64,000 nt of DNA. Source: Misgurnus anguillicaudatus. Its lineage: Eukaryota > Chordata > Actinopteri > Cypriniformes > Cobitidae. Positions 25,216 through 36,457 of the stretch are shown here, in pieces (position 1 is the first letter of the stretch; every line of letters starts with the position of its first letter). The stretch is from contig NC_073351.2 of the NCBI RefSeq assembly GCF_027580225.2, positions 2,705,001 to 2,769,000 on the forward strand, read 5' to 3'. The notes under the pieces are model-generated. The model worked only from the letters and a program-made list of their open reading frames with translations. It ran no database searches and was not told the origin of the DNA. Both the position numbers and the translations under genes were made by a program.

Positions 25216-27300
25216 ATGACCAATACTGTAGCTTTATTCCACGTGCCTTAAAGAATAGATTTGTCTTCATAAAGTAAACAACTAGAGGCCATGGATGATT
25301 TATTTTAATCTTATTGATTTTAAACATGCAACAGACATATGTAAGGTAATTTGAAACTTATTTTTAAATTTTATAATCCTCTTAACTCTTGGCCAAAATA
25401 TGTGGTTAGCCATAAAAAAGCTTTGAGTCAAATTTTTAAGACAAAAGTGTCATAAAGATTTACTGAAAGGTTTTGCGAGAGTTTTGAAATGCAGGCCCGT
25501 ACAATGTGTTATCATGCAGCAAGCATCATTTCTGTAGAGCCAATGAAAATAAGAATATGAAATCTGCACATTACAATGTATTAGTGTGATTCAGTTAAAA
25601 TAAAACTACATATTGTGGTGTTAAAATGTTTTAGAAAGAAAACACAAAACCTTAAATTATTCTCAATCTTCCAGCAGAGTATTTTATTAGTGTATGTTAA
25701 AATAGATGTCATATTTCCTGATGATCACTAATTGACAAACTGTAATCCTCTCATTCAACATTTAAATATCATTGTCCCTTTACCATCTTAAATGAATAGT
25801 TAAAAATGGAAGATGGTTGATTTCATCTTGAGAATTAAAAATATCAGCCATCTTTCCATGCTTTTCTATTTTAAATGATCATTTCATTACAGGTCCAGAC
25901 ATTTAAGGATCATATTGTTTCTGTTAGTTTTAATATTATTAGTCTTCCTCCTGGTGTCTGTGTCAGCTCATTGAATGATTTTCACACTTTAAACCATAGC
26001 CAATTTCAAACTGGAAGTTCCATTTAGTGTCACCAAGTATTAAAAGTTTCACTATTTTTATGCTAACAATTTCTCCCAACTGCAAGTTCTAGAAACAAAA
26101 TTCACATTATTCTTCTGATTCCTGGACTTACGCTGAGTCAAATCCATACCTTAGTATTTATTTCTGAATAAGATTTTGCACCAGATGTTTCGATTATTCT
26201 GAGTATAATGATAAAAAAATCATGAATTTGTTGTTCTGGTGGTTAATTTGACCTGTTACCACTTTTGTCGTACTGCTTTGGTTCTGTTTACACCAAATTC
26301 ATTTGATAACAAGTTGAAAAATGAACCCAAATGATTGTGACATTAATATTCTGATGTTGTCACTTAAATAAACTAGGAAAACTTGACTAGACGTATAAGA
26401 TGTGATCTTTAATTTTATTCAGTATTAGTATCAATGGCACATTGAGAGCAGAGATGTCAACAACCAACTTATTTTAAACAATCCACCGTTCTTTGCCACA
26501 TTATCATTCTTTTTATAAAATATCATTCATTTTGACTAATTTTAGACTTCTCCATAAATCGACATTCATGAATTTTGCTCACTGTTTAACGTCACAGGTG
26601 TTCTCTGTATTTCCTTTATGTGAAAAATTTTGGTATGATCCCTTAAACAAAGCATTACTTATGTGAGAGCCAACATCACTGATCCATGCAGACAAGCAAA
26701 ACTGCATTTGTGTTATTTAAGGCACCGCATGATCATTTAATAGTGTTAATAACAGTTCTGGGCGGAGATATAACTAAAATGCTGGCCTTGTTTTCTGGTT
26801 AACCCAGGGCTACGAGTCGTGAGCCTCCATGTGAGACGTTACCTCAATTTTAGGACAAGCAGACCTTCAGGCCGTCTGCGATCCTTCAACAACCAAAATC
26901 TTTGCTAATGTACGTATAACGAGAAGCAGACAGAGGGACAAAAAAATGGAACATTTTGTTTGACGATTCTCAACTAACTTTAAATGTCACATATATTTGG
27001 TTGTTAATATGACCGCGGAGGTATGTTTACCCCAAATTACATTATTTTTAGGTGAGTTTTGTGGTATTTAAACCTAAAAAAATCCTCAAAGGTACATATC
27101 TGTGCCCAAATGGTACCATCCCAATGACAACTTCTATACCTTTTTCTGAGAGTGAATAAGATTACTGGTCACATAATAATGAAGCTTTGAGATGCTTTTG
27201 TTGTACTATAGCTCTCGGTCACAAATACATTTGTGCATGTCTTCCTGTTTTATTCATTTCTATTGAATTCAAGCAATGATTGTTAAGTGAAAACTCAGTG
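25216..27300. other. tcf25-mc1r intergenic DNA without recognised gene
   Basis: AT-rich; a fragment near 27085-27165 (GGTACATATCTGTGCCC... TTTTTCTGAGAGTG) resembles the GGTAC palindrome at 31876. Nothing else distinct. Confidence 0.4.
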
Positions 27301-27307
27301 AAAACTC

Positions 27308-27470
27308 AGTACTGATCCTACTGGATCTATTTGCCGCTTTTGACACTGTCAATCACCACATCCTCCTGTTGACCCTATAGGGTATGGGTGTCTCTGGAAC
27401 AGTGCTACTATGGTTCAAGTCTTACCTCTCAAGCAGGTCATTTGGTGTAACCTGGAGAGATGATGTCTCT
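27308..27470 (+). mobile_element. L2-type LINE reverse-transcriptase fragment (motif A)
   Basis: Translation gives LILLDLFAAFDTVNHHILL, a stop, then GMGVSGTVLLWFKSYLSSR. AAFDTVNH is the reverse-transcriptase motif A of CR1/L2-type LINEs. Short, with a stop codon, therefore dead. Confidence 0.65.
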
Positions 27471-27541
27471 GAACCCCAACCTCTCAATACTTCAAAATAC
27501 GTCTTAACTCGTTCACGTTGTTCCCATTACTGCAAACACTG

Positions 27542-27700
27542 CAGGGTGGTTTCCCGGACAGGGTTTAGATTAATCCAGGACTAGACCTTAGTTATATTAG
27601 GACATTTAGGTAGTTTTTTAAAACAAAAAAAAAAAAAACAATACTTGTGTGCATCTTGAGACAAAATTGATGGCACTGATTATGTTAAGATAGGCAAGAG
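27542..27700. mobile_element. palindromic repeat, GGTGGTTTCCC family, truncated copy
   Basis: The left end GGGTGGTTTCCCGGACAGGG and internal CAGGACTAGACCTTAGTT are clear. An A-run and truncation remove the right terminus. Confidence 0.55.
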
Positions 27701-27948
27701 CAAGATGTTTTTAAATTAAGTTTAAATTAACTTTAGGAGGTTAAATATTTTTTACCATTGGAAAAAGTCATAATATTTAAGATAAATCGGCAATTCCCTT
27801 GTCTCCAGAATGTGCATATGCACGGCTCAAAGGTTGCTTAAAGGTGCGCACATTCTCCCGTCAAGTATGCAAACTTATGTGAACCTTAATTTCATGTATG
27901 GTTGAGTTCTCTAAACCAGTGGTTCTCAAATGGTTGAGTTCTCTAAAC

Positions 27949-28210
27949 CAGTGGTTCTCAAACTTTTTCAGTGTGTGGCCCCCCTTATGTACGGTGCCCC
28001 CCAAAAAGAAAATGTATGACAAAAAACAGTTCTAAAACTTAACATTTTAATTAATCAAAACATTAAATTATACAAAGTAGTGCTGTAGGTTAGTAGCCTT
28101 TTTTTTTTTAGGTTTAATTACACAGAATTCATGATAAATTAATGTATTTTATAAAACTGGGGGGCCCCCTGGCACCATCTTGCGGCTGGCCCCCAGTTTG
28201 AGAACCACTG
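27949..28210. mobile_element. hAT MITE, CAGTGGTTCTCAAACT ends, perfect 8-bp duplication
   Basis: CAGTGGTTCTCAAACT versus AGTTTGAGAACCACTG, 262 bp. It is flanked by CTCTAAAC at 27941-27948 and 28211-28218. A 32-bp tandem duplication at 27901-27964 repeats the left flank plus the first bases of the element. Confidence 0.8.
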
Positions 28211-28257
28211 CTCTAAACGGTAAGGCAAGTCGTGGTATAGTCACAAAGTTTTTTTTT

Positions 28258-28348
28258 TTATTCGTGTTGATGGACATGAAAAAGACATTTGTGCTCAATG
28301 ACACAAAAAGCGGAAAATCGTGTCATGAACACGAATAAATAAATCAAA
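28258..28348. repeat. short imperfect inverted repeat
   Basis: TTATTCGTGTTGATG at the left and CATGAACACGAATAA at the right with about 60 bp between. Probably a MITE remnant. Confidence 0.35.
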
Positions 28349-29685
28349 TATTTTTGTCTACCAGAATTTAACTGTATTTACACTACAACTCTCAAAATAT
28401 CCATTACACTCTAAATCAGTAAAATATTTCACAGTCATGTTTTTTTATAAAACACTATGTACAATCTATCCTCTCTTATTAACTCACCAGTAAATCAAAC
28501 ACAACTAGAAAAAATTGAATCAAAATAATTTACAACTGGCAGTTCATTTGACAGATGCAACCAGTTATCATTATTTCTGTATGAGTGGTTACTTCTTTGG
28601 TTATTTGTACTTTTACTTTTTTACGATTTTTGACTACTTTACTGTCCCCTGCCTGCCACCCTCTCTTACACCCACTTCAAGGCTCCTGAAATTAAAAATC
28701 CATTAATTTTCTCCATAGACGTGGTGAGTTATAACTTTTACACCTTAAACACCCTAAATACAGACCTTATTGAAAGTTTGTATGTTGTGCAATATACTAC
28801 AATTGGAATCAAGAAAAAAACTGAATAGGCACATTATCAGTTTTCAATAAACTGCATTTTCACCATTAGTGCTAATGCTATATATAGAAGATGGAAGGAG
28901 TACATGATTGCTCAGGGCTGTTTTGGAGTCTCATGACCTGACTGGACGACCACAGTAATTTTGAGAGGGAGAGTGTTTTAGAGAACAACATCTGTGATTT
29001 GGTCACATGGTGTTGTGATTTGGAACCAACGTCACCATTGGCGTAACCAGCATATGATACTGCTTGCCTTGCCTAATAACTTGTATAACAGCACAGTTTG
29101 ACTGCCTTTAGCTTTACATAATTGTTGTATAAACATAAAAAAAAGTTCAATACAAATTTCCCCGCCTGTATTCGCTGTTAAAATGTACACGTAGTTTTGG
29201 CTTTGTGGGTTTGTGTCATGTGGTCACGTTGACAAACCTCAATGGCCCTGAGAGCAGCAGACGGAGTGTCAATGAAAGATGCTTCTGTTTTATCAGGCGG
29301 TATTTCCTAATCCACATGAGCTTTACGTGACAGAGTTATAACATCTCTATGACGTTAAGGGGTCGGTACAATAGTTTGATGTTGACAAGTGAAGTGTGAG
29401 GCGCTGCATGGCCAAGAGCGCAAGACTCAGCATCCTCTCAAGTTAAGCTTTCATTTGTGCGCAGCCGCTAGAACGATAAATATGATTGATTGAGTTAGTT
29501 TGCAAGTTTTTTTCAAAGTTGCATGTTCGTTTCCATTCGGAACAGCGTTAACCCTTTTAAAACAGCACTGTAACGCGCACTGGATACATACTTTGCTGGT
29601 GATGATGATCCATTCTTAAAGTTTATAAAGAAAGTTAATAGGACATCAGAGTCACTCGCCACGCCATCACTTCGACACAACACAC
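28349..29685. other. mc1r upstream region
   Basis: No coding exon recognised. It should hold the mc1r promoter and 5' UTR; no TATA box was convincing. The E-box candidate at 29216 is listed separately. Confidence 0.4.
29216..29229 (+). promoter_or_regulatory. candidate MITF-type E-box/M-box upstream of mc1r
   Basis: TCATGTG is followed one base later by GTCACGT, about 460 bp upstream of the mc1r start. TCATGTG is the core of the M-box used by MITF in pigment-cell genes. Six-base E-boxes are common by chance, so this is a candidate only. Confidence 0.25.
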
Positions 29686-30636
29686 ATGGATCACAGAACA
29701 CAATCACATGCGTTCGACGCCGAAATGAACATGACTTTCAACAGCAGCGTAACGCCCGGAAACCTGAACTCCACGAGCATCGCCCAAATCATGATCCCGC
29801 AGGAGTTGTTTCTTGTGCTCGGCTTGATCAGTTTGGTGGAAAACATTTTGGTGGTTGTGGCAATCATCAAGAACAGAAATCTCCATTCGCCCATGTATTA
29901 TTTCATCTGCTGTCTGGCAGTGTCGGATATGCTGGTGAGCGTCAGTAACGTGGTGGAGACGCTCTTCATGTTATTAACGGAGCAAGGGCTGCTGCTCGTC
30001 ACGGCGAAAATGTTACAGCACCTGGACAATGTTATCGACATTATGATCTGCAGTTCGGTTGTGTCCTCGCTTTCTTTCCTGTGCACCATCGCTGCGGACC
30101 GCTACATCACCATCTTTTACGCGCTGCGCTATCACAGCATCATGACCACGCAGCGCGCCGTGGCCATCATCGCCGTGGTTTGGCTCACGAGCATCACCTC
30201 CAGCTCGTTGTTTATCGTTTATCACACCGACAACGCGGTGATCGCCTGTCTTGTCACGTTTTTTGGCGTGACGTTGGTGTTTACGGCGGTTCTGTACCTG
30301 CACATGTTCATCCTGGCGCACGTCCACTCCAGACGCATCATGGCTCTTCATAAAAAGAGCCGCCGACAGGCCACCAGCATGAAGGGAGCCATCACACTGA
30401 CCATCTTGCTCGGGGTTTTTATCATCTGTTGGGGGCCTTTCTTCCTTCACCTCATTCTCATCCTCATCTGTCCCACAAACCCTTACTGCAAGTGTTACTT
30501 CAGCCACTTCAACCTCTTTCTCATTCTCATCATATGCAACTCCCTTATAGACCCGCTCATATACGCGTACCGCAGCCAGGAGCTGCGCAAGACACTGAAG
30601 GAAATCGTGCTCTGCTCGTGGTGCTTTGTGATGTGA
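29686..30636 (+). CDS. mc1r: melanocortin-1 receptor, complete single-exon GPCR
   Basis: An intronless 316-aa class A GPCR that binds alpha-MSH and agouti-type antagonists and raises cAMP through Gs in pigment cells. The first Met is followed by a short N-terminus with N-glycosylation sequons at N15, N19 and N28. Seven hydrophobic segments follow. Family hallmarks are IPQELF before TM1, [11 protein letters not shown], short extracellular loop 2, the DRY motif at 138-140, HSRRI in loop 3, DPLIY at 289-293 (replacing NPxxY), and Cys310/Cys313 for palmitoylation. E91, D114 and D118 match the acidic ligand-pocket residues of mammalian MC1R (E94, D117, D121). Length is normal for fish MC1R and there is no disruption. 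tcf25 upstream and def8 downstream fit the MC1R locus and argue against mc2r-mc5r. A downstream Met at residue 14 is a possible alternative start. Confidence 0.96.
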   Translation: MDHRTQSHAFDAEMNMTFNSSVTPGNLNSTSIAQIMIPQELFLVLGLISLVENILVVVAIIKNRNLHSPMYYFICCLAVSDMLVSVSNVVETLFMLLTEQGLLLVTAKMLQHLDNVIDIMICSSVVSSLSFLCTIAADRYITIFYALRYHSIMTTQRAVAIIAVVWLTSITSSSLFIVYHTDNAVIACLVTFFGVTLVFTAVLYLHMFILAHVHSRRIMALHKKSRRQATSMKGAITLTILLGVFIICWGPFFLHLILILICPTNPYCKCYFSHFNLFLILIICNSLIDPLIYAYRSQELRKTLKEIVLCSWCFVM

Positions 30637-30815
30637 CAAGCTATCAACACGGGCTCACGTACCAGTGACCCTTATAACCTTTAGAAACACGTATTTCCTT
30701 AAAAGGATCCGATTACAAACAAGTGTTGTGCGTGGACCCCACTCCTCTTTCTTTGTGGAAATCATGGTTGATAAAGAAGGACAGTGGAAAAGGTAAAGAC
30801 GAATTCCGTAAAATC

Positions 30816-30821
30816 AATAAA
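30816..30821 (+). promoter_or_regulatory. mc1r: probable mc1r poly(A) signal
   Basis: AATAAA lies 180 bp after the mc1r stop and is followed within 20 bp by a T-run. It is the first canonical signal downstream, so it is a plausible 3' end. Confidence 0.45.
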
Positions 30822-31875
30822 ACTGCTGAAAGTTTTTTTTTATTGGGTTCCAGTATCTAATATATTTCAAGTAAAACCATCATGGCTCCAAACCAAAAAG
30901 AAATGTTTCATCCAGATCTCAGGGTTGGGACAGCTGAAACATCTATACACTGAGCACACTAAGTGCAGTTTAATATACCCAGAGCATTTGGGCAAATTCA
31001 CGGCCTCAGAGTACATAGTAAAGGGTTAATTAAATAAACAAAAAGGTTACCATTATGGCGATGACTGATGGTTAAACCAGAATGAATGCCCAGTGAGACA
31101 GTAAACCCTGGACTCCTGAAATTCAATAAAAAATGTGTTCAATGATCAACCAACAAGTATAAAAATTAGGAACTCTTGTGACTCTGTCTGTAAAATCCAA
31201 GCTAAATAAAGTCTTATAATCTAATGATGAGATGAGAAGCATCAAAGTTTGATTATATTTTCACACAATGTTAAAAAAAATCAGTTTTGTGCTGAATTGA
31301 GCATATGCTGCAGGAAAATTAGTTTTTGTCTTTACCAAAGAAAGAACAACCATTTCCCTATCCTAGATATATATTAATATGAATAATATGATCTACACTA
31401 ATTTACTACAGGTGAGCAGTAATAATTTTTTTCTTTTGTGTTTTAATCCAGAAACAAGTAATAAATAAATAAACTCATTTTTTTCATGGATTGCTATTCA
31501 TAAGTGTGTATATTTTATATTGTGCAGGACATGTATACAGTACTCATCTATAATGGGTAGGAAATCTCTCACGTAGTAATGTAACATGATTCATTCAAAA
31601 CTAGCTCTGACTTTACAGACAGTCAAAAAAGGAAAAGTTCATTCAGCAAAAATCCATTCCTTAAGAGTTTTTTTTTTGTTTCTTTATTTTAACTTATTGT
31701 TGTAATTGTTTGATAGTTTTTTGTTACGTCAATAGAAACAGACAATCTACCTTCAAACTGTATGATTCAGTTGTGTACATTTTGTAAGAATGCTATTTTA
31801 TGTCCCTAATGCTATCAACATTTTGGATGTCATTGTATGTTTTCAGTAAGTAAAGAAAAAAATATGCACTGGGTA
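30822..31875. other. mc1r-def8 intergenic DNA
   Basis: AT-rich, no gene or clear element. In mammals TUBB3 lies between MC1R and DEF8; no tubulin-like frame was found here. Confidence 0.4.
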
Positions 31876-32061
31876 CACTGTCAGAATAGAAGGTACAAAA
31901 CTGTCGCTGGGGTTGTGCCAAAAGGTATATTTTTGTTCCCCAAAAGGTACAACATTTCAATGTTGTATAGTCATAAGGTACAAGGGTGAACCTTAGGGTA
32001 CCACCCCAGTGACAGAAAAGGTACAGTTTTGTACCTTTTTTGTGGCTTTTTTTCTGAAAGT
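31876..32061. mobile_element. palindromic MITE with GGTACAAAACTGTC arms
   Basis: ACACTGTCAGAATAGAAGG and TTTTTCTGAAAGTGT ends. Inner arms AGGTACAAAACTGTCGCTGG versus CAGTGACAGAAAAGGTACAG are inverted. About 186 bp; no frame. Confidence 0.55.
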
Positions 32062-32159
32062 GTTAGTTATTGAAACAAACACTTTGGATTTTTTTGAAAA
32101 TGTATTTTAGCACAATGGTGTGTAGACAATGAAGACAACTGTCTGGTCAGACATAAATT

Positions 32160-32292
32160 ATTGGGTTGTTGTTACCCAACCCAACATTGGGTCATTTTTA
32201 ACCCAGCATTGTTTTTTTGCATTGTCAGTGATGTGTTTTGTCCAATATTTACAAAACCGGGTTTTTATACAACCCAGCACTTTTTAGAGTGC
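32160..32292. repeat. short repeat with TTGGGTTG/CAACCCA arms
   Basis: ATTGGGTTGTTGTTACCCAA, AACATTGGGTCATTTTTAAC and ACAACCCAGCACTTTTTAGA are typical of small foldback repeats in fish introns. Ends not certain. Confidence 0.4.
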
Positions 32293-32413
32293 AAAATATA
32301 TGACTTTTTTTTTGTTTTTGTAGCTGTCACAGAAATACACAAAGAAGTAACAAAGTGAAAATTTCTAAATTACGCAAAATTTGTTATGTATGACCATTGC
32401 TACTAAACAAAGA

Positions 32414-32559
32414 CGTGGTTTCCCATTGTGTTGTCTCAGGATCCACATCAGTATTATTTTTTTGTAAGGTAAGGTTTGTTTGTAAAAACTACTTAAATGT
32501 CTTAATAACTAAGGCCTTGTCCTGGATCAGTCTAAACCCTGTCTGGGAAACCACCCCTT
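32414..32559. mobile_element. palindromic repeat, GGTGGTTTCCC family, decayed copy
   Basis: The right end AAACCCTGTCTGGGAAACCACCCC is intact. The left end is reduced to CGTGGTTTCCC, and GGCCTTGTCCTGGATCAG remains inside. Confidence 0.5.
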
Positions 32560-34074
32560 TTTAAATCTCTTTGCATTGATTCATGATGTAAAACTATAAA
32601 CTCTATTTTTACAGTCAACGTAACTTTATTTATTTGGTCTACGACTCTTTTTGTTGTTTATCATTATTATTTTATCACTGTTTAGGGCATGAGGAAATCC
32701 ATTATAGATACACTCTTGACTTTTTCTATTTGCTGTAATTAAAGCCCATCATAAGTTGTTTCACGTGTTTGAGATGATGCTCTGGGCAAAAGAACTGAGT
32801 AATGAAAACTATCATGGATTACATACCATTACATTAGACCACTTAATCTTCTGTCTTTCACTACTAACAGTTTCTTTGAACTTTTCAAAACATCACAAAA
32901 CAGACAGACTGGTGATCTTACATACAAAAACAAATATTGTGCCCAATTTGAAATAATTAGATGAGCTAGCAATGATCTATAAATGACTGGTCAAAAAATC
33001 CTTTGGAATAATCCTCCCATAAATATCACAGTCACATTTTGACTTGCCTGTCGTTCTTGTGCGACAATAAGATGTTTTTGAATTGTATCCCTAACTAATG
33101 GAATCATTTGGGCTTTAATTTCAGTATGTTATAATAAACTAATGTTGGATACATAAAGACAGCAGCCGGTAAAGAACAAGATGAGCAGAATAAATGAAGT
33201 CTTGTCACACTGTATCAGGTTAACCAGAATTAAAACTCATGCTCTCCGACCAAAGCCAAAACAAGTACTTAGCCTTGGATTTGATCAAACAAAGAAGGCT
33301 TTATTTGTCTAATCCAGACTTGTGAAATATGAAGCAGATTTGGAGTGTTCTGCTCAGTTATTTATCTCTTTTTCTGTTGTTGTGCAACATAAAAAATGTG
33401 CTTTCTACTACTGTTGCATTATGAGAGAAATCAAAATAATAAATAAATGAAGCTGAGCTGCCCTCAGTTAGCCTATTTAAGGGGCTAAAGATCCCCACTA
33501 CCTGTTTGACAGGTTCAGTGTTCCCCGACCTACATATTTTATGAAAAAGGGCTGTCAAAAGTTTTCAAAATTTCTGCTCTATACTAATATAATGAACCAA
33601 ATACATGATGATGTGCACTTTTAGGTGGCCCTTTATAAAAAGAGACAAAGGTAAGTAGTTTAGTAGTTCTTATTTTTATGTTTTATGTTTACCTTAGGAT
33701 TAAGCTAATTAAATGAGTCAACAATTCAATGGTTGATAAACAACTTCATTTGTGTAGAAAGTCTGTAGGTCATTCAGCAACAGAATCATATGACTCTATT
33801 AGCTATGGAATGCCATAATGAAACACTGCTTAATTACCTGAAGGATTCACATTATACTCATTGCTGTTCATTACTGGATGAGAATATAATTCGATTTGGT
33901 TTTCTTAGATAGTTTCCTATAAATATAACAAATAAGCAACCTATTCAGATTTATCCCTTATAAATGCATCCAAACAAAAACAGTGATCTATTGAAACCCA
34001 AAACAAAATGTTCTGAAACCCCGCAAGCCCTAAAAACTAATCCACGTATCTGCCACAGACATTTTGTCAAATCC

Positions 34075-34425
34075 TGTTTCACTAGTTCGCCTGCCAATTT
34101 GGTCTTAATAATTAATGGTTAACAAACTTGGCTTGCTGTCCTCAAGGAAGCTCTGAACCTTCAGAGAGACTGAACCTGAAGTTAAATCCCCCTGTAACAG
34201 AACTGCACAAAAGGAGGAAAGAGAGCAGCATAGGAGGAGATGGGGAGGAGGAGGGATGCTGGAAGAATTGTCGTTGGGTGCGGAGGCGATGAGACTGCGG
34301 CTTAAATACGCTCCATAGTCTAAATGATAGGCCTGAATGATTTTTCACGAGTTTGTCTGCCCATTCAGTCTTAATAATTAATGGTTATCAAACTTGTCTT
34401 GCTGTCCTTGAAGGGGGCTGTAATG
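34075..34425 (+). repeat. direct duplication about 265 bp apart
   Basis: The segment GTCTTAATAATTAATGGTTA near 34102 recurs near 34368, with about 75 bp of similarity at each site (CTTGGCTTGCTGTCC versus CTTGTCTTGCTGTCC). Possibly two ends of one old insertion. Confidence 0.45.
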
Positions 34426-34874
34426 TGGCTGTCCAAACATGAAACAAGACTGGATCTAAATGCAGATATAAACTTTAATAAATCCAAACAAGCAATATAA
34501 TTTAACAACATGAAAACTGTGGAATGGTATAACATGACATGCACAAACTACCAAAAACATTCAATAACCGACAAGAGACAATAGTAACAAGAGGGCTATA
34601 CTGTATATAAACACAGTGAATCAAACATAGAACAAGAAAACCTCAAATCAAAACCTGACACATAGAGAATAAGGAAACGAGACAAATGACAATGAACGTT
34701 TACAAAAAAGACAGGAAAAAACCCTGACAGAAGTTTTGAATTTGGCCTTTGAATCTAAAACTGAATCTGTGGCCGGGGCTCAAGCCCCAATTCAACCCCC
34801 CCCCCCAAATGTTTTAGGGACAGCAAGCTAGGAAGATGCCTGTAATAAAGTTAGGTAAGACTTTATATCCTCTT

Positions 34875-34877
<3 letters not shown>

Positions 34878-34911
<34 letters not shown>
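34878..34911 (+). repeat. (CT)n microsatellite
   Basis: About 17 uninterrupted CT units. Confidence 0.9.
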
Positions 34912-34916
<5 letters not shown>

Positions 34917-35164
34917 CCAAAGATGATTAATTGATTATTTTAATTGGGCTACCCATAAAAAAAGTTCCATTTGAAAACATGTTAAATATATATTACATTA
35001 ATTTTCAAATTTCTCTCTTGAGAGGTGCCACCTGAGATCCTGAGGCGTATCCTCATGAATGTTAGAGAAGATGGAGATGTGGCTTTTCCTCAGACTGTCT
35101 CTGACATTCCGGCTTTTCCGTGATGTTGCTAGTGAAGCATCTTTCAGAGAAAAGGCTCCTGTTG

Positions 35165-35310
35165 CCTGGTTTGACCGTGAGTTATTTACAGCATTGCATT
35201 TGCAGCAAAAAGGTCATGAATGTGACCTCAGGGAGCACACCTCATTGATAAAATGTATGTCACTTTGGATAAAAAACATCTATCAACTGTGTAAATGTAA
35301 ATGTGTGTGT
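35165..35310 (+). mobile_element. tRNA-derived SINE fragment with L2-type tail
   Basis: AGCAAAAAGGTCATGAATG resembles a decayed tRNA B-box region. CAGGGAGCACACCTCATTGA and TGTATGTCACTTTGGATAAA follow, ending in TGTAAATGTAAATGTG. The CACTTTGGATAAA tail and TAAATG repeats are characteristic of fish SINEs mobilised by L2-like LINEs. Confidence 0.6.
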
Positions 35311-35589
35311 TTAACAGTGATTTTTATTCTAAAAAGTGATTTTATTCTGTAAAGTATTACTAGATTTAGACTATATAACTGTAGTTAATTTTTAAAAGTT
35401 ACTTATCTTGTTTAAAATATGTGTTAACTGGAATGCATTCTCTATAAAATACACAGACACATATTGAGTGCTATATGTTCTTTACAGACTGTCTACCAGG
35501 TTATGTTGGAGTTGGAAGGAAATGTGTCCCAGGGACAAATTGTTCATCTATTCTGCATCAATGAATCACCATAAACTATTTACGATCAC

Positions 35590-36337
35590 TTTAGACAAAA
35601 GCGTTACCTGACCTGCAGTCAATTATACTGTATGTGACCTTGCCTGTAAAAAACACACTGAAAGCATTACAGTTTTGAGATAATGAGCAACAATGTGTAC
35701 TTTTTATGTTTTACATTGATTTCGACCTTTGACAATATTTAAGATATGAGAGGATCTTTCCACAGAATGTTCTTTATGTAGTATGAGCTTATGTAGAAGA
35801 AAGTAAATAACAGAAAAATAACTTTAGATGAGTTTTCACAGTTAGGGTCACAAATTGGATTTACTTTCATGTTTAATGTTGATTGTTTGAATGTTTCGAT
35901 ATTTGCTGTCACTGATCAGTGAATTGAATAGGCTGTGGGAACTGGAATTTTTTTTCATTACTTAAGTTCTTCACTGTTTATTCAATGACTTGAATAGTAT
36001 TTTTTTTTTTAAATAAACTCAAATACAACACTCAAATGTTTGTTTATTTAAAATGTTACATATGACATTGCTAATATACCTTAGCTCATTGTTTAAAAAT
36101 GCTTGTTTAATACTGGCTGTGAACACTATTAACAATGCCAAAAATTTAATAATTTTACACGTTTCTCATCCAATACGATCAGCTTTCAAGGCTAAATTAG
36201 GTAAAATAACTTGCTCTATAATAAAGCTCTGCAAGAAACTACAAGCACTGAACACACAGAAACATTAATTGTTTTGCACGTTGGTACATTATTACCCTTT
36301 ACAGTACTCACTCAATACGTAATGGATTTACTTTCAC
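35590..36337. other. intergenic DNA upstream of possible def8 promoter
   Basis: AT-rich, no gene or clear element recognised. Confidence 0.35.
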
Positions 36338-36350
36338 TGCGCATGCGTGT
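36338..36350 (+). promoter_or_regulatory. candidate NRF1 site in a possible def8 promoter
   Basis: CTGCGCATGCGTG is a near-perfect NRF1 palindrome, with a TACGTCATTGG CRE/CCAAT-like string about 25 bp further on. Both are typical of TATA-less housekeeping promoters. It lies 1.5 kb upstream of the def8 start, in the only locally CpG-containing stretch between mc1r and def8. A non-coding first exon would have to start near here. Confidence 0.35.
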
Positions 36351-36430
36351 TTAAACGCCCATTACGTATTGGAATACGTCATTGGGCTACATGCTGCGCT
36401 TCTCTCTTGTTTTAAATACGATTAATTTTT

Positions 36431-36457
36431 TTATTTGTTTATTTATTTATTTATTTT
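36431..36457 (+). repeat. (TTTA)n microsatellite
   Basis: Short TTTA run just after the candidate def8 promoter. Confidence 0.7.

Noticed and set aside
30013..30639. 208-codon open frame antisense to mc1r
   Set aside because: It lies wholly opposite the mc1r coding sequence, is low-complexity charged sequence, and has no family motif. It is a shadow of codon use in a conserved GPCR gene.
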